Shown here in pieces: positions 1-8,611 of a stretch of DNA of 36,971 bases. Source of the DNA: Lachnospiraceae bacterium. GTDB lineage: Bacteria; Bacillota; Clostridia; Lachnospirales; Lachnospiraceae. Positions within the stretch are counted from its first letter, which is position 1, and the number at the start of each line of letters is the position of its first letter. The stretch covers positions 1 to 36,971 of the forward strand of contig VSNH01000018.1 in assembly GCA_009774215.1 (NCBI GenBank), written 5' to 3'. Made by a program: the position numbers and the translations under genes. The notes below the pieces were generated by a model. That model was not told the origin of the DNA and searched no databases. It saw nothing but the letters and a program-made list of their open reading frames with translations.

Positions 1-139
1 TGTATATATTATATATAATTTGCACAATAAAGTCAAGTAAAGCGTGGTTAGAAACGGTAATTTTGCCGAACAATCCGTCAACAAAGATACCATCTTTTGC
101 TATCAATATCCTTTCTGAAATACTGCATGATCTATCATA

Positions 140-370
140 TCAAATTTTAGATAATAAATATTTGGTCTGCGGTGCATCTTTCTTCTTTACCAAAATTTTG
201 TAATAATCTTTCACATTGCCGTCTCTGCCTGACGCATGGCCAAGCCTTATACTATTGTTAATGATATCTGTTTTGTATGAAATTCCATGCTCATTCAACA
301 AATTCTTGGCAAAAAGGAATTTTTCCATTTCCAAAGTAAAGTATACTTCCATCCAATTACTAAATAACAC
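140..370 (-). CDS. Small protein of unknown function (76 aa)
   Basis: I do not recognise this gene with confidence. A GTG start at 368-370 is preferred because a strong GGAAGGAG ribosome binding site lies 7 bases upstream of it; the longer reading frame from 436 has no such site. The protein is soluble, with no membrane segment or signal peptide. It reads as a compact alpha/beta domain: a strand-like EVYFTLE start, a helix containing FLFAKNLLNEHGI, and a C-terminal YKILVKKKDA strand. The pattern resembles the small DUF2007-like putative signal-transducing proteins of Firmicutes, but that is only a resemblance. It follows the cstA terminator on the same strand. Confidence 0.6.
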   Translation of the reverse strand: MLFSNWMEVYFTLEMEKFLFAKNLLNEHGISYKTDIINNSIRLGHASGRDGNVKDYYKILVKKKDAPQTKYLLSKI

Positions 371-433
371 GGCATTGCTCCTTCCACATGAATTATTTAT
401 ACCATAAAGTTTCATCGACTTATTATAGTATAT

Positions 434-463
434 CAAAAAAAGCCAGCTTTTGCTGACTTTTTT
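434..463 (-). terminator. Rho-independent terminator after cstA
   Basis: On the minus strand the stem AAGTCAGC pairs with GCTGGCTT around an AAAA loop and is followed by a run of T. It lies about 65 bases after the cstA stop codon. The flanking A run makes it usable in both directions. Confidence 0.85.
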
Positions 464-529
464 TGACAGTTTCTCTACACCATAATGAATATAGGAATCC
501 GTATCTTCATTTTTATATGACTTTCTGTC

Positions 530-2245
530 TTATGCCGACTTCTTCTGCTTGGATAATGTCTGAATACCCTCGATTACCAGCACAACCGCCAGGATAATCA
601 AGATAACCGCCAGAATCGCCTGCGCGTAAGGACCCCAGTCTGCGCCGCCTGCGGATATGATACCGAGCTGATTCTTAACGGTTACACACAGGGAACAGAT
701 GGTAACGATGATCATAAAGCCCATCGGAAGCAGGAACATCTTGTTGTTCTTACCCACATTGCCAAGCCAGGTAGCGACTGCAAGCAGACCGATGCCCGCA
801 AGGAGCTGGTTCGCCGCGCCGAACAGACCCCAGATCTTGGAATAGCCGGTCATACCGAGCACAACGCCGAGAACTACGGTGATAATGGTCGCCACATAAG
901 GATTCACCAGCGTCTTCTTCCAGCCGTCCTTGATATCGTCCACAGTCTGACCCGGCTCAAGGAAGAACTCCTGGAACATGAAACGTGCCAGACGGGTCGC
1001 CGTATCCAGAGACGTCAGACAGAATGCCGAGTAGGTAAGCACCAGCAGCGTGTTCAAAACAGTCACCACGCCTTCCGATGCGATACCGCCGTACATCTGG
1101 GAAATACCGCCCGCGAAAATTGCCGTTGCGCCTGCGGTGATGCCGTTCTTGTATGCGAAGTTGATCGCGCATACGGTGATCACAGCCAGCACACACTCAA
1201 GGAGCATACCGCCGTAAGCGATAGGCTTCGCATCCGTCTCCTTGTCGAGCTGCTTGGAAGTGGTTCCCGAAGATACCAGAGAGTGGAAACCGGAAATCGC
1301 ACCGCATGCAACTGTCGTGAAGAGGACAGGAAACAGATACTGCACGCCGTTGCCGTTGTCAACCGCAAAACCGTTGAAAGCGGCGAGACCGTCAGCGCCG
1401 CCCATACCCGCGTGGGAAATAACCACGCCTACCAGCGCTACCGCAAGCATTGCGTAAAGCAGGAAGGAGCTCAAATAGTCACGGGGCTGTAACAGAATCC
1501 ATACCGGTGTCACAGATGCGATGGCGATATAGATACCTACAATGATCATCCACGTATTGGTGGTCAGGTAAATCGGATGGAAATTCATGCCGATGACCAT
1601 ACAGAGCGCGATGGCAACCACACCGAGAATCGTGGAAACAGCCATGGATGCGTTGCGGCGGTACACCATGAAACCAAAAACAATAGCAATTACGATAAAC
1701 AGCAGGGATACCATAGCGACAGATGCGTTTGTCGCGGAGGCTGCCTGATCAATTGCACCCGCTTCGTCCACCACTGCGCCGAAGGTAGTCGCCACGATGG
1801 ATGCAAATGCGGCAACCACAAGGATCAGTGTCAAATAAGCAAAAATGGTAAACAGCATTTTCGCTCTCTTGCTCATGTTGGTGGAAATGATCTCACCGAT
1901 GGACTGTCCTTTGTGACGGATGGATGCGAAGAGCGCGCCAAAGTCATGAACGCCGCCGAAGAAGATACCACCGATCAGAATCCAGAGCACAACAGGAACC
2001 CAGCCGAACATAGCCGCGCCAATCGGTCCGGTGATCGGGCCTGCACCCGCGATAGACGAGAAGTGGTGACCCATCAGCACGGGCGCCTTAGCGGGAACAT
2101 AGTCCACACCGTCTTCCATCTCATGCGCAGGGGTCGGCTTCTTGCTTTCGCCCACACCCCACTGTTTGCAAAGCCATCCGCCGTAGAATATGTAGCCGAC
2201 GACAAGAATTGCAATACAGATGATTAACAGTAATAATGAATTCAT
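530..2245 (-). CDS. cstA: CstA-family carbon starvation transporter
   Basis: This 571-residue polytopic membrane protein belongs to the CstA/BtsT family. Known members in enterobacteria take up pyruvate and peptides when carbon is short. The sequence shows over a dozen hydrophobic segments from the N-terminus (residues 3-22) to the last one near residue 560. It has the family signature GPITGPIGAAMFGW followed by FGGVHDFGALFAS in the first quarter, and TSLDTATRLARFMFQE in the second half. Its ATG overlaps the TGA of the preceding gene by 4 bases, with GGGAG upstream, so the two are translationally coupled. A strong terminator follows. The substrate cannot be read from sequence. Confidence 0.93.
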   Translation of the reverse strand: MNSLLLLIICIAILVVGYIFYGGWLCKQWGVGESKKPTPAHEMEDGVDYVPAKAPVLMGHHFSSIAGAGPITGPIGAAMFGWVPVVLWILIGGIFFGGVHDFGALFASIRHKGQSIGEIISTNMSKRAKMLFTIFAYLTLILVVAAFASIVATTFGAVVDEAGAIDQAASATNASVAMVSLLFIVIAIVFGFMVYRRNASMAVSTILGVVAIALCMVIGMNFHPIYLTTNTWMIIVGIYIAIASVTPVWILLQPRDYLSSFLLYAMLAVALVGVVISHAGMGGADGLAAFNGFAVDNGNGVQYLFPVLFTTVACGAISGFHSLVSSGTTSKQLDKETDAKPIAYGGMLLECVLAVITVCAINFAYKNGITAGATAIFAGGISQMYGGIASEGVVTVLNTLLVLTYSAFCLTSLDTATRLARFMFQEFFLEPGQTVDDIKDGWKKTLVNPYVATIITVVLGVVLGMTGYSKIWGLFGAANQLLAGIGLLAVATWLGNVGKNNKMFLLPMGFMIIVTICSLCVTVKNQLGIISAGGADWGPYAQAILAVILIILAVVLVIEGIQTLSKQKKSA

Positions 2246-2772
2246 ACAAACTCTCCCTTTCTTTTTTTGGAATATAATACTTTTTTCAAAATTTTCGCAG
2301 TCGGACGTCCGGCACGGTTACTTTCAATCCGATCACTATCCCCAATGACCGCCGCCGCATGAAAGTCCATCCAGCCGTGAAGCGAAAATCGAAAACTTTT
2401 GTAAATGTGACACTTCTTTAATGCCTTTACCGCCTCCTCGTCACAGGTGTCACAGACAATGATGGGAGTAATATAGGAATACATGTGACCCGAACCGATA
2501 TGCAGACGGTTCATGCCATCCTCGTAAGCTGTTTTTTTGCAGGCTTCAAAAATCTCCGGCGTAAGGCGCGGCACGTCGAAAAGGTATATAAACTCCTCGC
2601 TGTCCGCCGCCCAGAGCGAAATCTTTTTGGAAACCATATATTTCTCGGCGTGCTCATAATACTCGCACAGCGCCCGGAGCGGCGCCCGTTCGTTTCCGTA
2701 ATCGGTTATATTGTAATAAGCCACATAGCTCTTTAGTAAAATATCTATGATGTTCTGTCTCGTATATTTCAT
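2242..2772 (-). CDS. Unknown protein coupled to cstA
   Basis: This gene encodes 176 residues of a soluble protein whose family I cannot name. No membrane segment or signal peptide is visible. The N-terminal half is helical and rich in Tyr and Glu. A segment IIVCDTCDEEAVKALKKC holds three cysteines, and the C-terminus is very basic (KILKKVLYSKKRKG). It is not the short YbdD-type protein that lies next to cstA in enterobacteria. A GAGGGA ribosome binding site precedes the ATG, a good promoter lies upstream, and the gene overlaps cstA by 4 bases. The coupling suggests that the product helps or controls the transporter, which is inference only. Confidence 0.85.
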   Translation of the reverse strand: MKYTRQNIIDILLKSYVAYYNITDYGNERAPLRALCEYYEHAEKYMVSKKISLWAADSEEFIYLFDVPRLTPEIFEACKKTAYEDGMNRLHIGSGHMYSYITPIIVCDTCDEEAVKALKKCHIYKSFRFSLHGWMDFHAAAVIGDSDRIESNRAGRPTAKILKKVLYSKKRKGEFV

Positions 2773-2806
2773 ATTCCCTCAGATTTTAACAAAATCCATG
2801 TCTTTA

Positions 2807-2835
2807 ATAGTAACATTTTACGACTGCCATTTCAA
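2807..2835 (-). promoter_or_regulatory. Sigma-A type promoter for the cstA pair
   Basis: On the minus strand TTGAAA (2830-2835) and TACTAT (2807-2812) are separated by exactly 17 bases. The expected start lies some 30 bases upstream of the first codon of the unknown gene. Confidence 0.6.
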
Positions 2836-2878
2836 GATATTTTAACAGTTTATTCATCATTTGTTTATAATTATTTAC

Positions 2879-3787
2879 TTAAAGAACTTCCAAAAGATGC
2901 AAAAAATACGTTGGCAAAGGCGCTTTTACTTCTATATACTCCCCGCTTGCAGGATGCATAAAACCAAGGCAATATGCATGGAGCGTCTGACCCTCCAGAT
3001 GAAAAGGTGTCTTTCGCTCTCCGTATATCTTATCTCCCAGGAGCGGATGCCCAATGGACGTCATGTGCACCCGAATCTGGTGGGTTCGTCCCGTCTCCAG
3101 GCGGCACTCGATATAGGTATAATCCCGAAAACGTTCCAACACCTTATAATGTGTGACAGCCTCTTTTCCATTTTTCTCGTTGACCGCCATCCGCTTTCTG
3201 TCCTTCTCGTCCCTGCCGATGGACGCACGTACTGTCCCCTCGTTCTCTTCTATCACGCCGTGCACGATGGCGCGATAACTCCGGTTCAGGGAATGCGCCT
3301 TCAGCTGCTCCGCTATCCCCCTGTGCGCCGCGTCGTTTTTACAGACGATAAGGGAACCCGTCGTGTCTCTGTCGATCCGATGCACAATCCCCGGACGCAA
3401 TACGCCGTTAATCCCGGAAAGCTGCCCCTTACAGTGATACAAAACCGCGTTGACCAGCGTCCCGCTGTAATGTCCCGGCGCCGGATGCACCACCATCCCC
3501 TTCGGCTTGTCCACCACCAGCACGTCGGCGTCCTCATAGAGAACAGAAAGCGGTATATTTTCCGCCTCCACGGAAGGTTCCACAGCCTCCGGAATCTGAA
3601 AAAGCACCTCATCGTCCACACGCAGCCGGTAGTTTGCCTTGCAGGGCAGCTCATTCACCATGACCTGCCCCTCTTTGATGCACTTCTGAATATAAGAACG
3701 GGAAAGCGTCGGAACTGCAGCGCTCAGCCACTTGTCAAGCCGCTCCTCATCCTCCCCCACCCCAATCTGATAGCTGAACCGCTCCAT
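2879..3787 (-). CDS. RluA-family pseudouridine synthase (RluD-like)
   Basis: This 302-residue enzyme isomerises uridine to pseudouridine in RNA, most probably in 23S rRNA. An N-terminal S4 RNA-binding domain (about residues 13-65, ERLDKWLSAAVPTLSRSYIQ) precedes the catalytic domain. The catalytic motif HRIDRDTTG is present, with Asp139 as the nucleophile. The downstream motif GRTHQIRVHM is intact. I chose the ATG at 3785-3787 because the longer frame begins with a TTG eight codons earlier that lacks a good ribosome binding site. The gene follows lspA, a common Firmicutes order, across a spacer filled by a structured repeat. No terminator is evident after the stop. Target specificity (RluD versus other RluA types) is not certain. 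Confidence 0.92.
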   Translation of the reverse strand: MERFSYQIGVGEDEERLDKWLSAAVPTLSRSYIQKCIKEGQVMVNELPCKANYRLRVDDEVLFQIPEAVEPSVEAENIPLSVLYEDADVLVVDKPKGMVVHPAPGHYSGTLVNAVLYHCKGQLSGINGVLRPGIVHRIDRDTTGSLIVCKNDAAHRGIAEQLKAHSLNRSYRAIVHGVIEENEGTVRASIGRDEKDRKRMAVNEKNGKEAVTHYKVLERFRDYTYIECRLETGRTHQIRVHMTSIGHPLLGDKIYGERKTPFHLEGQTLHAYCLGFMHPASGEYIEVKAPLPTYFLHLLEVL

Positions 3788-3826
3788 ATGCCGCCGAAAA
3801 TCCTTTCTCAACTGTTCACCAGGTCA

Positions 3827-3943
3827 GTGCGGAGAATGCCGCTTTTTAGGCATTCTCTAGTGCGAAACATAGAACTTCCAAGTCAGCTATGCTGACTTTG
3901 CGATACAGCCTCTGCTATTGAGCTTTAGAAGTTCTTTTTGCAC
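3827..3943 (-). repeat. Structured intercistronic repeat, family 1, copy A
   Basis: The element begins about 13 bases after the lspA stop. Read on the minus strand the lower stem GTGCAAAA pairs with TTTCGCAC (one mismatch), the upper stem AGAACTTC pairs with GAAGTTCT, and a 3-nt bulge ATG sits on the 3' side between them. The distal part contains a further hairpin, AAGTCAGC with GCTGACTT. A second hairpin follows: GAGAATGCC with GGCATTCTC. No T run follows, so it is not a simple terminator. Confidence 0.8.
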
Positions 3944-3956
3944 GCTTATCACGCTG

Positions 3957-4484
3957 CTATTTTAACTCCCTAAAACGCTTCTGCTTAAAACTGATAAAGT
4001 ACAGATCCTTCTCCTTATAGACAAACAGAAGCAAAAAGAGAAGCACGACGGCAGAGACCGTCGTGTAGATATCCGCCACGTTAAAAATCGGGAAATTAAG
4101 CCGCACAATATAAATAAAATCCACAACGTAATCATAACTTACCCGATCTATCATATTCCCAATGGATCCCGCCACGATCAGGCTGAACAAAACGTGCAGA
4201 ATCGTATATTTCTTATGATCCGGCGTCTTTATGAGCACATAACCCACCACAAACAGAATAACAAACGCCACAAAGACAAAAAACATCTTCTGGTTCGGCA
4301 GCATCCCGAAGGCCGCGCCCTGGTTTTCCAGATAATTCAGTTCCAGAATTCCGTTAATCAGATTGTAGGCCGGTTTATCCTTAAGATAAACCTTCGCCCA
4401 CTGTTTTGTGTACTGATCGAAAACGATCAGCCCGGCAATCATAAGCAGATCCAGAAACAGAAAAAACTTCTTTTTCAGACTCAT
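3957..4484 (-). CDS. lspA: Lipoprotein signal peptidase (signal peptidase II)
   Basis: This 175-residue membrane aspartyl protease cleaves signal peptides of prolipoproteins after lipid attachment to the conserved Cys. Four hydrophobic segments are visible (about residues 7-23, 66-86, 94-112 and 139-155). The conserved motifs NQGAAFG (54-60), GNMIDR (109-114), VVDF and FNVAD are present; the catalytic pair is Asp122 and Asp138. The residue after the second Asp motif is Ile where Ser is usual, a minor variation. The ATG overlaps the aroB stop by 4 bases, with GAGG and GGGA upstream inside aroB. The predicted lipoprotein DacA elsewhere in the window is a plausible substrate. Confidence 0.95.
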   Translation of the reverse strand: MSLKKKFFLFLDLLMIAGLIVFDQYTKQWAKVYLKDKPAYNLINGILELNYLENQGAAFGMLPNQKMFFVFVAFVILFVVGYVLIKTPDHKKYTILHVLFSLIVAGSIGNMIDRVSYDYVVDFIYIVRLNFPIFNVADIYTTVSAVVLLFLLLFVYKEKDLYFISFKQKRFRELK

Positions 4485-5590
4485 TCCCGCATATCCTCAT
4501 CACTAAAATAAATTTCTTTCACCGCATCCAGAATTTCCGCATCCGTAACGGTTCTGTCCACATAAGCCTTGCCTACTTTTTTGAGAAGAACAAACTTAAT
4601 CTGCCCTGCCTCCATTTTTTTGTCCGACTTGGTCAATGAAAGAATCTCCTCCGGGTTAATGCCATCGATACTGATCGGCAGGTTAAATGGCACAAACATG
4701 TCCCGCACTTCATAATACTCTTCCATGGAAATATTCTCACGTTTCCATGAAATATACGCCGCCGCCACCATGCCGAGCGTGATACATTCCCCGTGCACCA
4801 TCTCGAAATTCTTTGCCTTCTCAATCGCGTGTCCGATGGTGTGCCCGAAATTGAGAAGAGCGCGGTCGCCCTGTTCTTTCGGGTCTTTCTCCACCACAAG
4901 TTTTTTCACACCGCAGCTTTTCATTACCATCTCCAGGAGCACCTCCGTGTCCCTGTCGTGAATCTCATACATATGGTCGAGCAGCCACTCGTAAAACAGT
5001 GCGTCCTTGATCAGCCCATGCTTCATCACCTCGGCAAATCCCGCATAAAACTGCCTGTCGTCCAGCTTTTTAAGCGTTCCCACATTCATATAGACGAGTT
5101 TCGGCATGTAGAACGCCCCCACCATGTTTTTGTAGCCGTCGAAATCAACACCTGTCTTACCGCCGATGCTGCTGTCCGACTGGGCGATCAGGGTGGTGGG
5201 AATCTGAATAAAATCAACACCGCGCAGATAAGTGGCCGCCGCGTAGCCCGTGATATCACCTACCACGCCGCCGCCAAGAGCGATGAGAAAATCCTTACGG
5301 TCAAATTTTTCCTCGATCAGATGCCGGTAAATCTCCTTCACCGTATCCAGTGTCTTGTTCGCCTCCCCGGCAGGAAACGCGTGCAAAATCACCTTTTGGC
5401 AGCACTTTTCCAGTATCTCCATGACTTCCCGTCCAAACAGTTTCTCCGTGTTGCTGTCACAGATCAGGGCCGCCTTTCGCTCTGACACCCCAAAATCTGC
5501 CAGTTCTTCCGCCAACAGCTTGAAATCCCCTGTAAAAACAATGTCGTAGCAGGGCTTTTTCTCGTAATTGATTGTCATTCGGTTTGCCAT
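4481..5590 (-). CDS. aroB: 3-dehydroquinate synthase
   Basis: This 369-residue cytoplasmic enzyme converts DAHP to 3-dehydroquinate, the second step of the shikimate pathway, using NAD and a divalent metal. The NAD-binding segment GGGVVGDITGYAAATYLRG and the motif DSSIGGKTGVD are present. Metal and substrate residues lie in HGLIKDALFYEWL and in FGHTIGHAIE, both intact. The length is normal for the family. The ATG has AGGAG about 12 bases upstream, a somewhat wide spacing. The gene overlaps lspA by 4 bases and starts just after the sepF terminator; I did not find a convincing promoter in the 43-base gap, so read-through is possible. The link between aroB and lspA-rluD appears positional rather than functional. 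Confidence 0.96.
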   Translation of the reverse strand: MANRMTINYEKKPCYDIVFTGDFKLLAEELADFGVSERKAALICDSNTEKLFGREVMEILEKCCQKVILHAFPAGEANKTLDTVKEIYRHLIEEKFDRKDFLIALGGGVVGDITGYAAATYLRGVDFIQIPTTLIAQSDSSIGGKTGVDFDGYKNMVGAFYMPKLVYMNVGTLKKLDDRQFYAGFAEVMKHGLIKDALFYEWLLDHMYEIHDRDTEVLLEMVMKSCGVKKLVVEKDPKEQGDRALLNFGHTIGHAIEKAKNFEMVHGECITLGMVAAAYISWKRENISMEEYYEVRDMFVPFNLPISIDGINPEEILSLTKSDKKMEAGQIKFVLLKKVGKAYVDRTVTDAEILDAVKEIYFSDEDMRE

Positions 5591-5633
5591 AATATGTATT
5601 TCTCCTCTATATTTTCTGTGAAAACCCTCTCAG

Positions 5634-5666
5634 AAAAAATCGAGTGCTTTATGCACTCGATTTTTT
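5634..5666 (-). terminator. Terminator after sepF
   Basis: The stem ATCGAGTGC pairs with GCACTCGAT around a short loop, flanked by A6 and T6, so it can act in both directions. The 5' A run overlaps the sepF stop codon. Confidence 0.9.
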
Positions 5667-6159
5667 AATACCTTTTGTCTATCGGCACATCGAAGGAGCC
5701 TGACAGGATATCCTGAAAGTCGCCGGATATATCTACGCTGGCCGGCGTAATAATGAAAATGTAATGGGATATCTTCTGTAGATTTCCCGAAATCGCAAAA
5801 CAGGAGCCCGACGTAAAGTCGATGATCCGCTGGGCAATATCCACATCCAGCCCCTCCAGATTCAAAACCACCGTCCGATTCGCCAGAAGCGTTTCCGTAA
5901 TCTCTCTTGCATCCTCCACCGTAGTCGGCTTAATCACACAGACCTCCATGCCTGAGCCCATCTTTTTCGTCTGTCTCAGAGGCGTTACCTTCGGTGTGAT
6001 CTTTCTGACCTTATCATCCTCCGCGTTGTCCATATCCTTGCCGGAAGCGGGTTTGCGCATCGGCTCGGGATCATCATCATAGAAATCATCGTCGTAGTAT
6101 CCGTCGTCCTCATCCTCGCTCAATTTCATGGCACTGATAAACTTGTCCATAACACCCAT
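5665..6159 (-). CDS. sepF: Cell division protein SepF
   Basis: SepF binds FtsZ and the membrane and helps anchor and align the Z ring in Firmicutes. The product is 164 residues. Its N-terminal helix MGVMDKFISAMKL is the expected membrane-binding amphipathic segment. An acidic, Tyr-rich linker follows (EDEDDGYYDDDFYDDDPEP). The conserved C-terminal domain contains IKPTTVEDAREI, VVLNLEG, and the glycine-rich SGSCFAISGNLQKI segment. I chose the ATG at 6157-6159 because GGAGG lies 9 bases upstream; the longer frame adds 23 residues unlike the family. It follows yggS across a 178-base hairpin-rich spacer, the usual Firmicutes pairing, and ends in a strong terminator. Confidence 0.93.
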   Translation of the reverse strand: MGVMDKFISAMKLSEDEDDGYYDDDFYDDDPEPMRKPASGKDMDNAEDDKVRKITPKVTPLRQTKKMGSGMEVCVIKPTTVEDAREITETLLANRTVVLNLEGLDVDIAQRIIDFTSGSCFAISGNLQKISHYIFIITPASVDISGDFQDILSGSFDVPIDKRY

Positions 6160-6197
6160 CTGTAAAATCCTCCATATATTAGTTAAGCTTTCTCTAC

Positions 6198-6322
6198 CGC
6201 AAATAAGCAGATTCGAAATGCTCCGCATTTCTCATTCGCGTTGCTCATCATAAATCTACCGAAGCATCCATTCATGCAAGCATGATGTCTGCTTCGTCAG
6301 CCTTCTGACTCTGCTTATTCGC
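6198..6322 (-). repeat. Structured spacer, family 2, between yggS and sepF
   Basis: The outer arms GCAAATAAGCAGA (6199-6211) and TCTGCTTATTCGC (6310-6322) are complementary over 13 positions with one wobble or mismatch. Inside lie smaller hairpins: GAAATGC with GCATTTC, GAAGCA with TGCTTC, and GTCAG with CTGAC. The segment 6269-6286 is shared, with one difference, by the minC-minD spacer. Confidence 0.7.
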
Positions 6323-6337
6323 ACATCTTTATGTATA

Positions 6338-7036
6338 CTAAATTACCGCGTATTCTCTTTCTCCAAAAATGCCCGTTCCGACTCTGATGTAGGTCGCGCC
6401 CTCTGTTATCGCGACTTCGTAGTCTCCGGTCATACCCATTGAAAGTTCCTCCATAAAAACATTATCAATGTTTTTATGTATTATGTCAACATAAATTTGC
6501 TTCAATTTTGCAAAATACCGTCTGTTTTCTTCCGAATCCTCTACATAAGGAGCTATGGTCATCAATCCTTTGATCCTGATATGGGGTAATTTTGCGATTT
6601 CCTCCACCAGAGAGACCGTCTCCGAAGCCGTCGTGCCGAACTTGCTCTCCTCTTCCGCCACATTCACTTCCACAAGGATATTGACGCTTACTCCCTTTTT
6701 CGCCGCCTCCTTCTCGATCTCCTGCGCAAGCCGCAGGGAATCCACGCTGTGAATCAGAAAGACCTTGTCTACAATATATTTCACCTTATTGCGCTGCAGA
6801 TGTCCGATCATATGCCAGCGGATATCCTTTGGCATAGCCTCATACTTATCCACAAGCTCCTGCACCTTGTTTTCACCAAAATCACGACATCCGTCAGTAT
6901 ACGCCTCCTCCAGCATGGAAAGCGGTTTTGTCTTGCTCACCGCAATCAGCTTTACTTCGCCCGTCTCCCGCCCGCACGCCGCGCAGGCCGCCTCGATATT
7001 TTTTCTGACTATGTTAAGATTTTCTTTTATGTCCAT
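6338..7036 (-). CDS. YggS/PLPBP family PLP homeostasis protein
   Basis: This 232-residue protein is a single-domain TIM-barrel PLP-binding protein of the COG0325 family. Known members carry PLP but have no established catalytic reaction; they help keep vitamin B6 and amino-acid pools balanced. The PLP lysine is Lys35 in AVSKTKP. Family motifs FGENKVQEL, WHMIGHLQRNKVK, and SMGMTGDYEVAI are present, and the phosphate-binding end is VGTGIFG. Length is typical. The ATG is preceded by TGGAG. It lies between the HlyD-like gene and sepF, the normal genomic position in Firmicutes, although a link to division is not shown by the sequence. Confidence 0.94.
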   Translation of the reverse strand: MDIKENLNIVRKNIEAACAACGRETGEVKLIAVSKTKPLSMLEEAYTDGCRDFGENKVQELVDKYEAMPKDIRWHMIGHLQRNKVKYIVDKVFLIHSVDSLRLAQEIEKEAAKKGVSVNILVEVNVAEEESKFGTTASETVSLVEEIAKLPHIRIKGLMTIAPYVEDSEENRRYFAKLKQIYVDIIHKNIDNVFMEELSMGMTGDYEVAITEGATYIRVGTGIFGEREYAVI

Positions 7037-7071
7037 ATTTGCTCCAGTCCTCTTCTCACGCTAACCGCCAT

Positions 7072-7196
7072 GATTCCGCTTCGCGGAATCTCAAATTCGT
7101 GCGGAGAATGCCGCTTTTCCGGCATTCTCCCGAGTGAGATTTAGTACTTCTTGGCGTCCCGTCCTATGGCGGGACGTCTTTGGAAGTACTTCTCAC
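7072..7196 (-). repeat. Structured intercistronic repeat, family 1, copy B
   Basis: Read on the minus strand and starting just after the HlyD-like stop, the lower stem GAGTGAGA pairs with TCTCACTC and the upper stem AGTACTTC pairs with GAAGTACT, with a 3-nt bulge AAA on the 3' side. The distal hairpin is CGTCCCG with CGGGACG. The second hairpin pairs GGAGAATGCCG with CGGCATTCTCC (11 bp). The core is 7099-7196. An additional short hairpin, GATTCCGC with GCGGAATC, lies at 7072-7090 and may be a separate unit. Confidence 0.8.
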
Positions 7197-7197
7197 T

Positions 7198-8595
7198 CTA
7201 TTCATAGATAAACTCGTTATCCTTCACCATATCCGCATTCAGCACGATATAATCGTATACGCTCAGTCCGTAGGTGGTGTTGGACTTCACCACGGAATAC
7301 TCCTCGTTTTCGTACAAAATACTGATCTGCTTGAAATCCGCATATCCTTTGTTGATATTGTAGACACCCTGCAGGGAACCCGTTTTGCTGACGGCATATT
7401 TTTCCCCGGTCTCCGGCATGACAATGTAATTTCCGGCTCTGAGCGTAGAATTATCCAGATAATAATCCGTCTCCGTCTCCTCGTAGATCTCCGTCTCCAC
7501 AAACTGCGTGGTGGCCTCGCCCTCCTCATTGTAGGTTTCAAGAAGCACGCCGTCGCCGCCGTTATTGCCGCCCCTCGTCACATAAGCCTTCGGCACGATG
7601 AAAAATTCCTTCTGCACAATTGCGGAATTGGGTATTTTCAGCCCCCGCTCCTCCTCCAGAAGCAGCTCAATATCAATAAAGCGATCCGTACAGAAGGTAA
7701 TCATGGAGTTGGTAAAGGTGAGGGATGCAAAAGTCTCTCCCGCCTCGTTGGTGTAAACCGCCACCTCTCCCCAGGCCGTATACTGGTTCTTTAAAAAACG
7801 TACCTCCACATATTCCTTTTCCAGAAGCTGATCCGCCAGCTCCTTCTCCACCGGAATCACAATAGACCAGTCCTCCGACGTGGCCAGCTTGTAAACCGGC
7901 TCTCCTGCGGCAATCAGTTCATTGTTCACCAGATACTTTCGCTCATAGTTTTCCTCGTCAAACAGTTCCGACGTCATATTCTCCAGCTTCAATTCCTCGT
8001 AACCGTCCGTAGAATAGAGCACGATACCGCTCTTGGCCGCATACCGATAATTGATAATCACCATACCCGAAGCGTCATTTAACGCGTCTGCATTTTCCAG
8101 AATATTATAGTTTGCCAGCTTTATCGCCATGCTCTCCATATTATGTCGGAAATTATAAACCTCATCAAAGTTTTTTCTGTCAAAGCTGTGCATAAAAGCG
8201 GTGATATCCGTTTTCAGCTCGGACAAATCACTGTCGGAAAGGGAGTTTTCCCCGTTTGCCCCCGCCTTGATATAATCGGACAGCCTCCCCGTCTCATCCA
8301 CCGTATACACCAGATCGCCAACCGCGATACGTTCCCCTTCTCTTGCAAAATAGTTCACGTAACCTGCGTCCTGTCCGGTCACAATCTGTTCCGTTCTGAG
8401 CGCTATCCCCTTGTAAATGCTGTTTGAGGTGAGAGATCCCTCCTGCACACTGTAGCGGACAATGTGATCTGTCCGAAAATATATGATCACACAAATCACC
8501 ACATAGACAAGTATCACGGCAAAAACCACCATGCCGATGTTCAGATTGACGGGCCTCCTGTATTTTGTTATCTTGTTATTTCGATTATCTGCCAA
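7198..8595 (-). CDS. HlyD-like membrane-anchored adaptor protein
   Basis: This 465-residue protein has a basic N-terminus, one membrane segment (about residues 19-41) and a long extracytoplasmic part. That layout and the short biotinyl-lipoyl-like segments (GYVNYFAREGERIAVGDLVYTVDE, about residues 79-102) match HlyD/RND-adaptor-like proteins often found beside yggS and sepF in Clostridia. A long helical stretch follows the first lipoyl half. No transporter partner is encoded next to it, so a role in envelope or division is more likely than in export, but this is inference. The start is a TTG with GGAGAG 6 bases upstream. The leader holds two strong hairpins. A family 1 repeat follows the stop codon within 2 bases. 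Confidence 0.8.
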   Translation of the reverse strand: MADNRNNKITKYRRPVNLNIGMVVFAVILVYVVICVIIYFRTDHIVRYSVQEGSLTSNSIYKGIALRTEQIVTGQDAGYVNYFAREGERIAVGDLVYTVDETGRLSDYIKAGANGENSLSDSDLSELKTDITAFMHSFDRKNFDEVYNFRHNMESMAIKLANYNILENADALNDASGMVIINYRYAAKSGIVLYSTDGYEELKLENMTSELFDEENYERKYLVNNELIAAGEPVYKLATSEDWSIVIPVEKELADQLLEKEYVEVRFLKNQYTAWGEVAVYTNEAGETFASLTFTNSMITFCTDRFIDIELLLEEERGLKIPNSAIVQKEFFIVPKAYVTRGGNNGGDGVLLETYNEEGEATTQFVETEIYEETETDYYLDNSTLRAGNYIVMPETGEKYAVSKTGSLQGVYNINKGYADFKQISILYENEEYSVVKSNTTYGLSVYDYIVLNADMVKDNEFIYE

Positions 8596-8611
8596 TAGAT
8601 GCTCTCCAATC

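Noticed and set aside
1..139. Possible gene or element at the left edge
   Set aside because: AT-rich sequence with a TATATATA-like start; no frame with a ribosome site and no convincing hairpin.
1577..2227. Plus-strand open frame of 216 codons
   Set aside because: It is antisense to cstA and its translation is dominated by His, Cys, Asn and Arg, typical of a shadow frame.
3827..3870. GAGAATGCC hairpins as intrinsic terminators
   Set aside because: None of the four copies is followed by a T run on the transcribed strand, and they lie between genes of the same operons.
2861..3895. Long plus-strand open frame of 344 codons
   Set aside because: It lies opposite rluD, which has clear catalytic motifs, and its translation looks like no known protein (rich in His, Arg, Pro and Leu).
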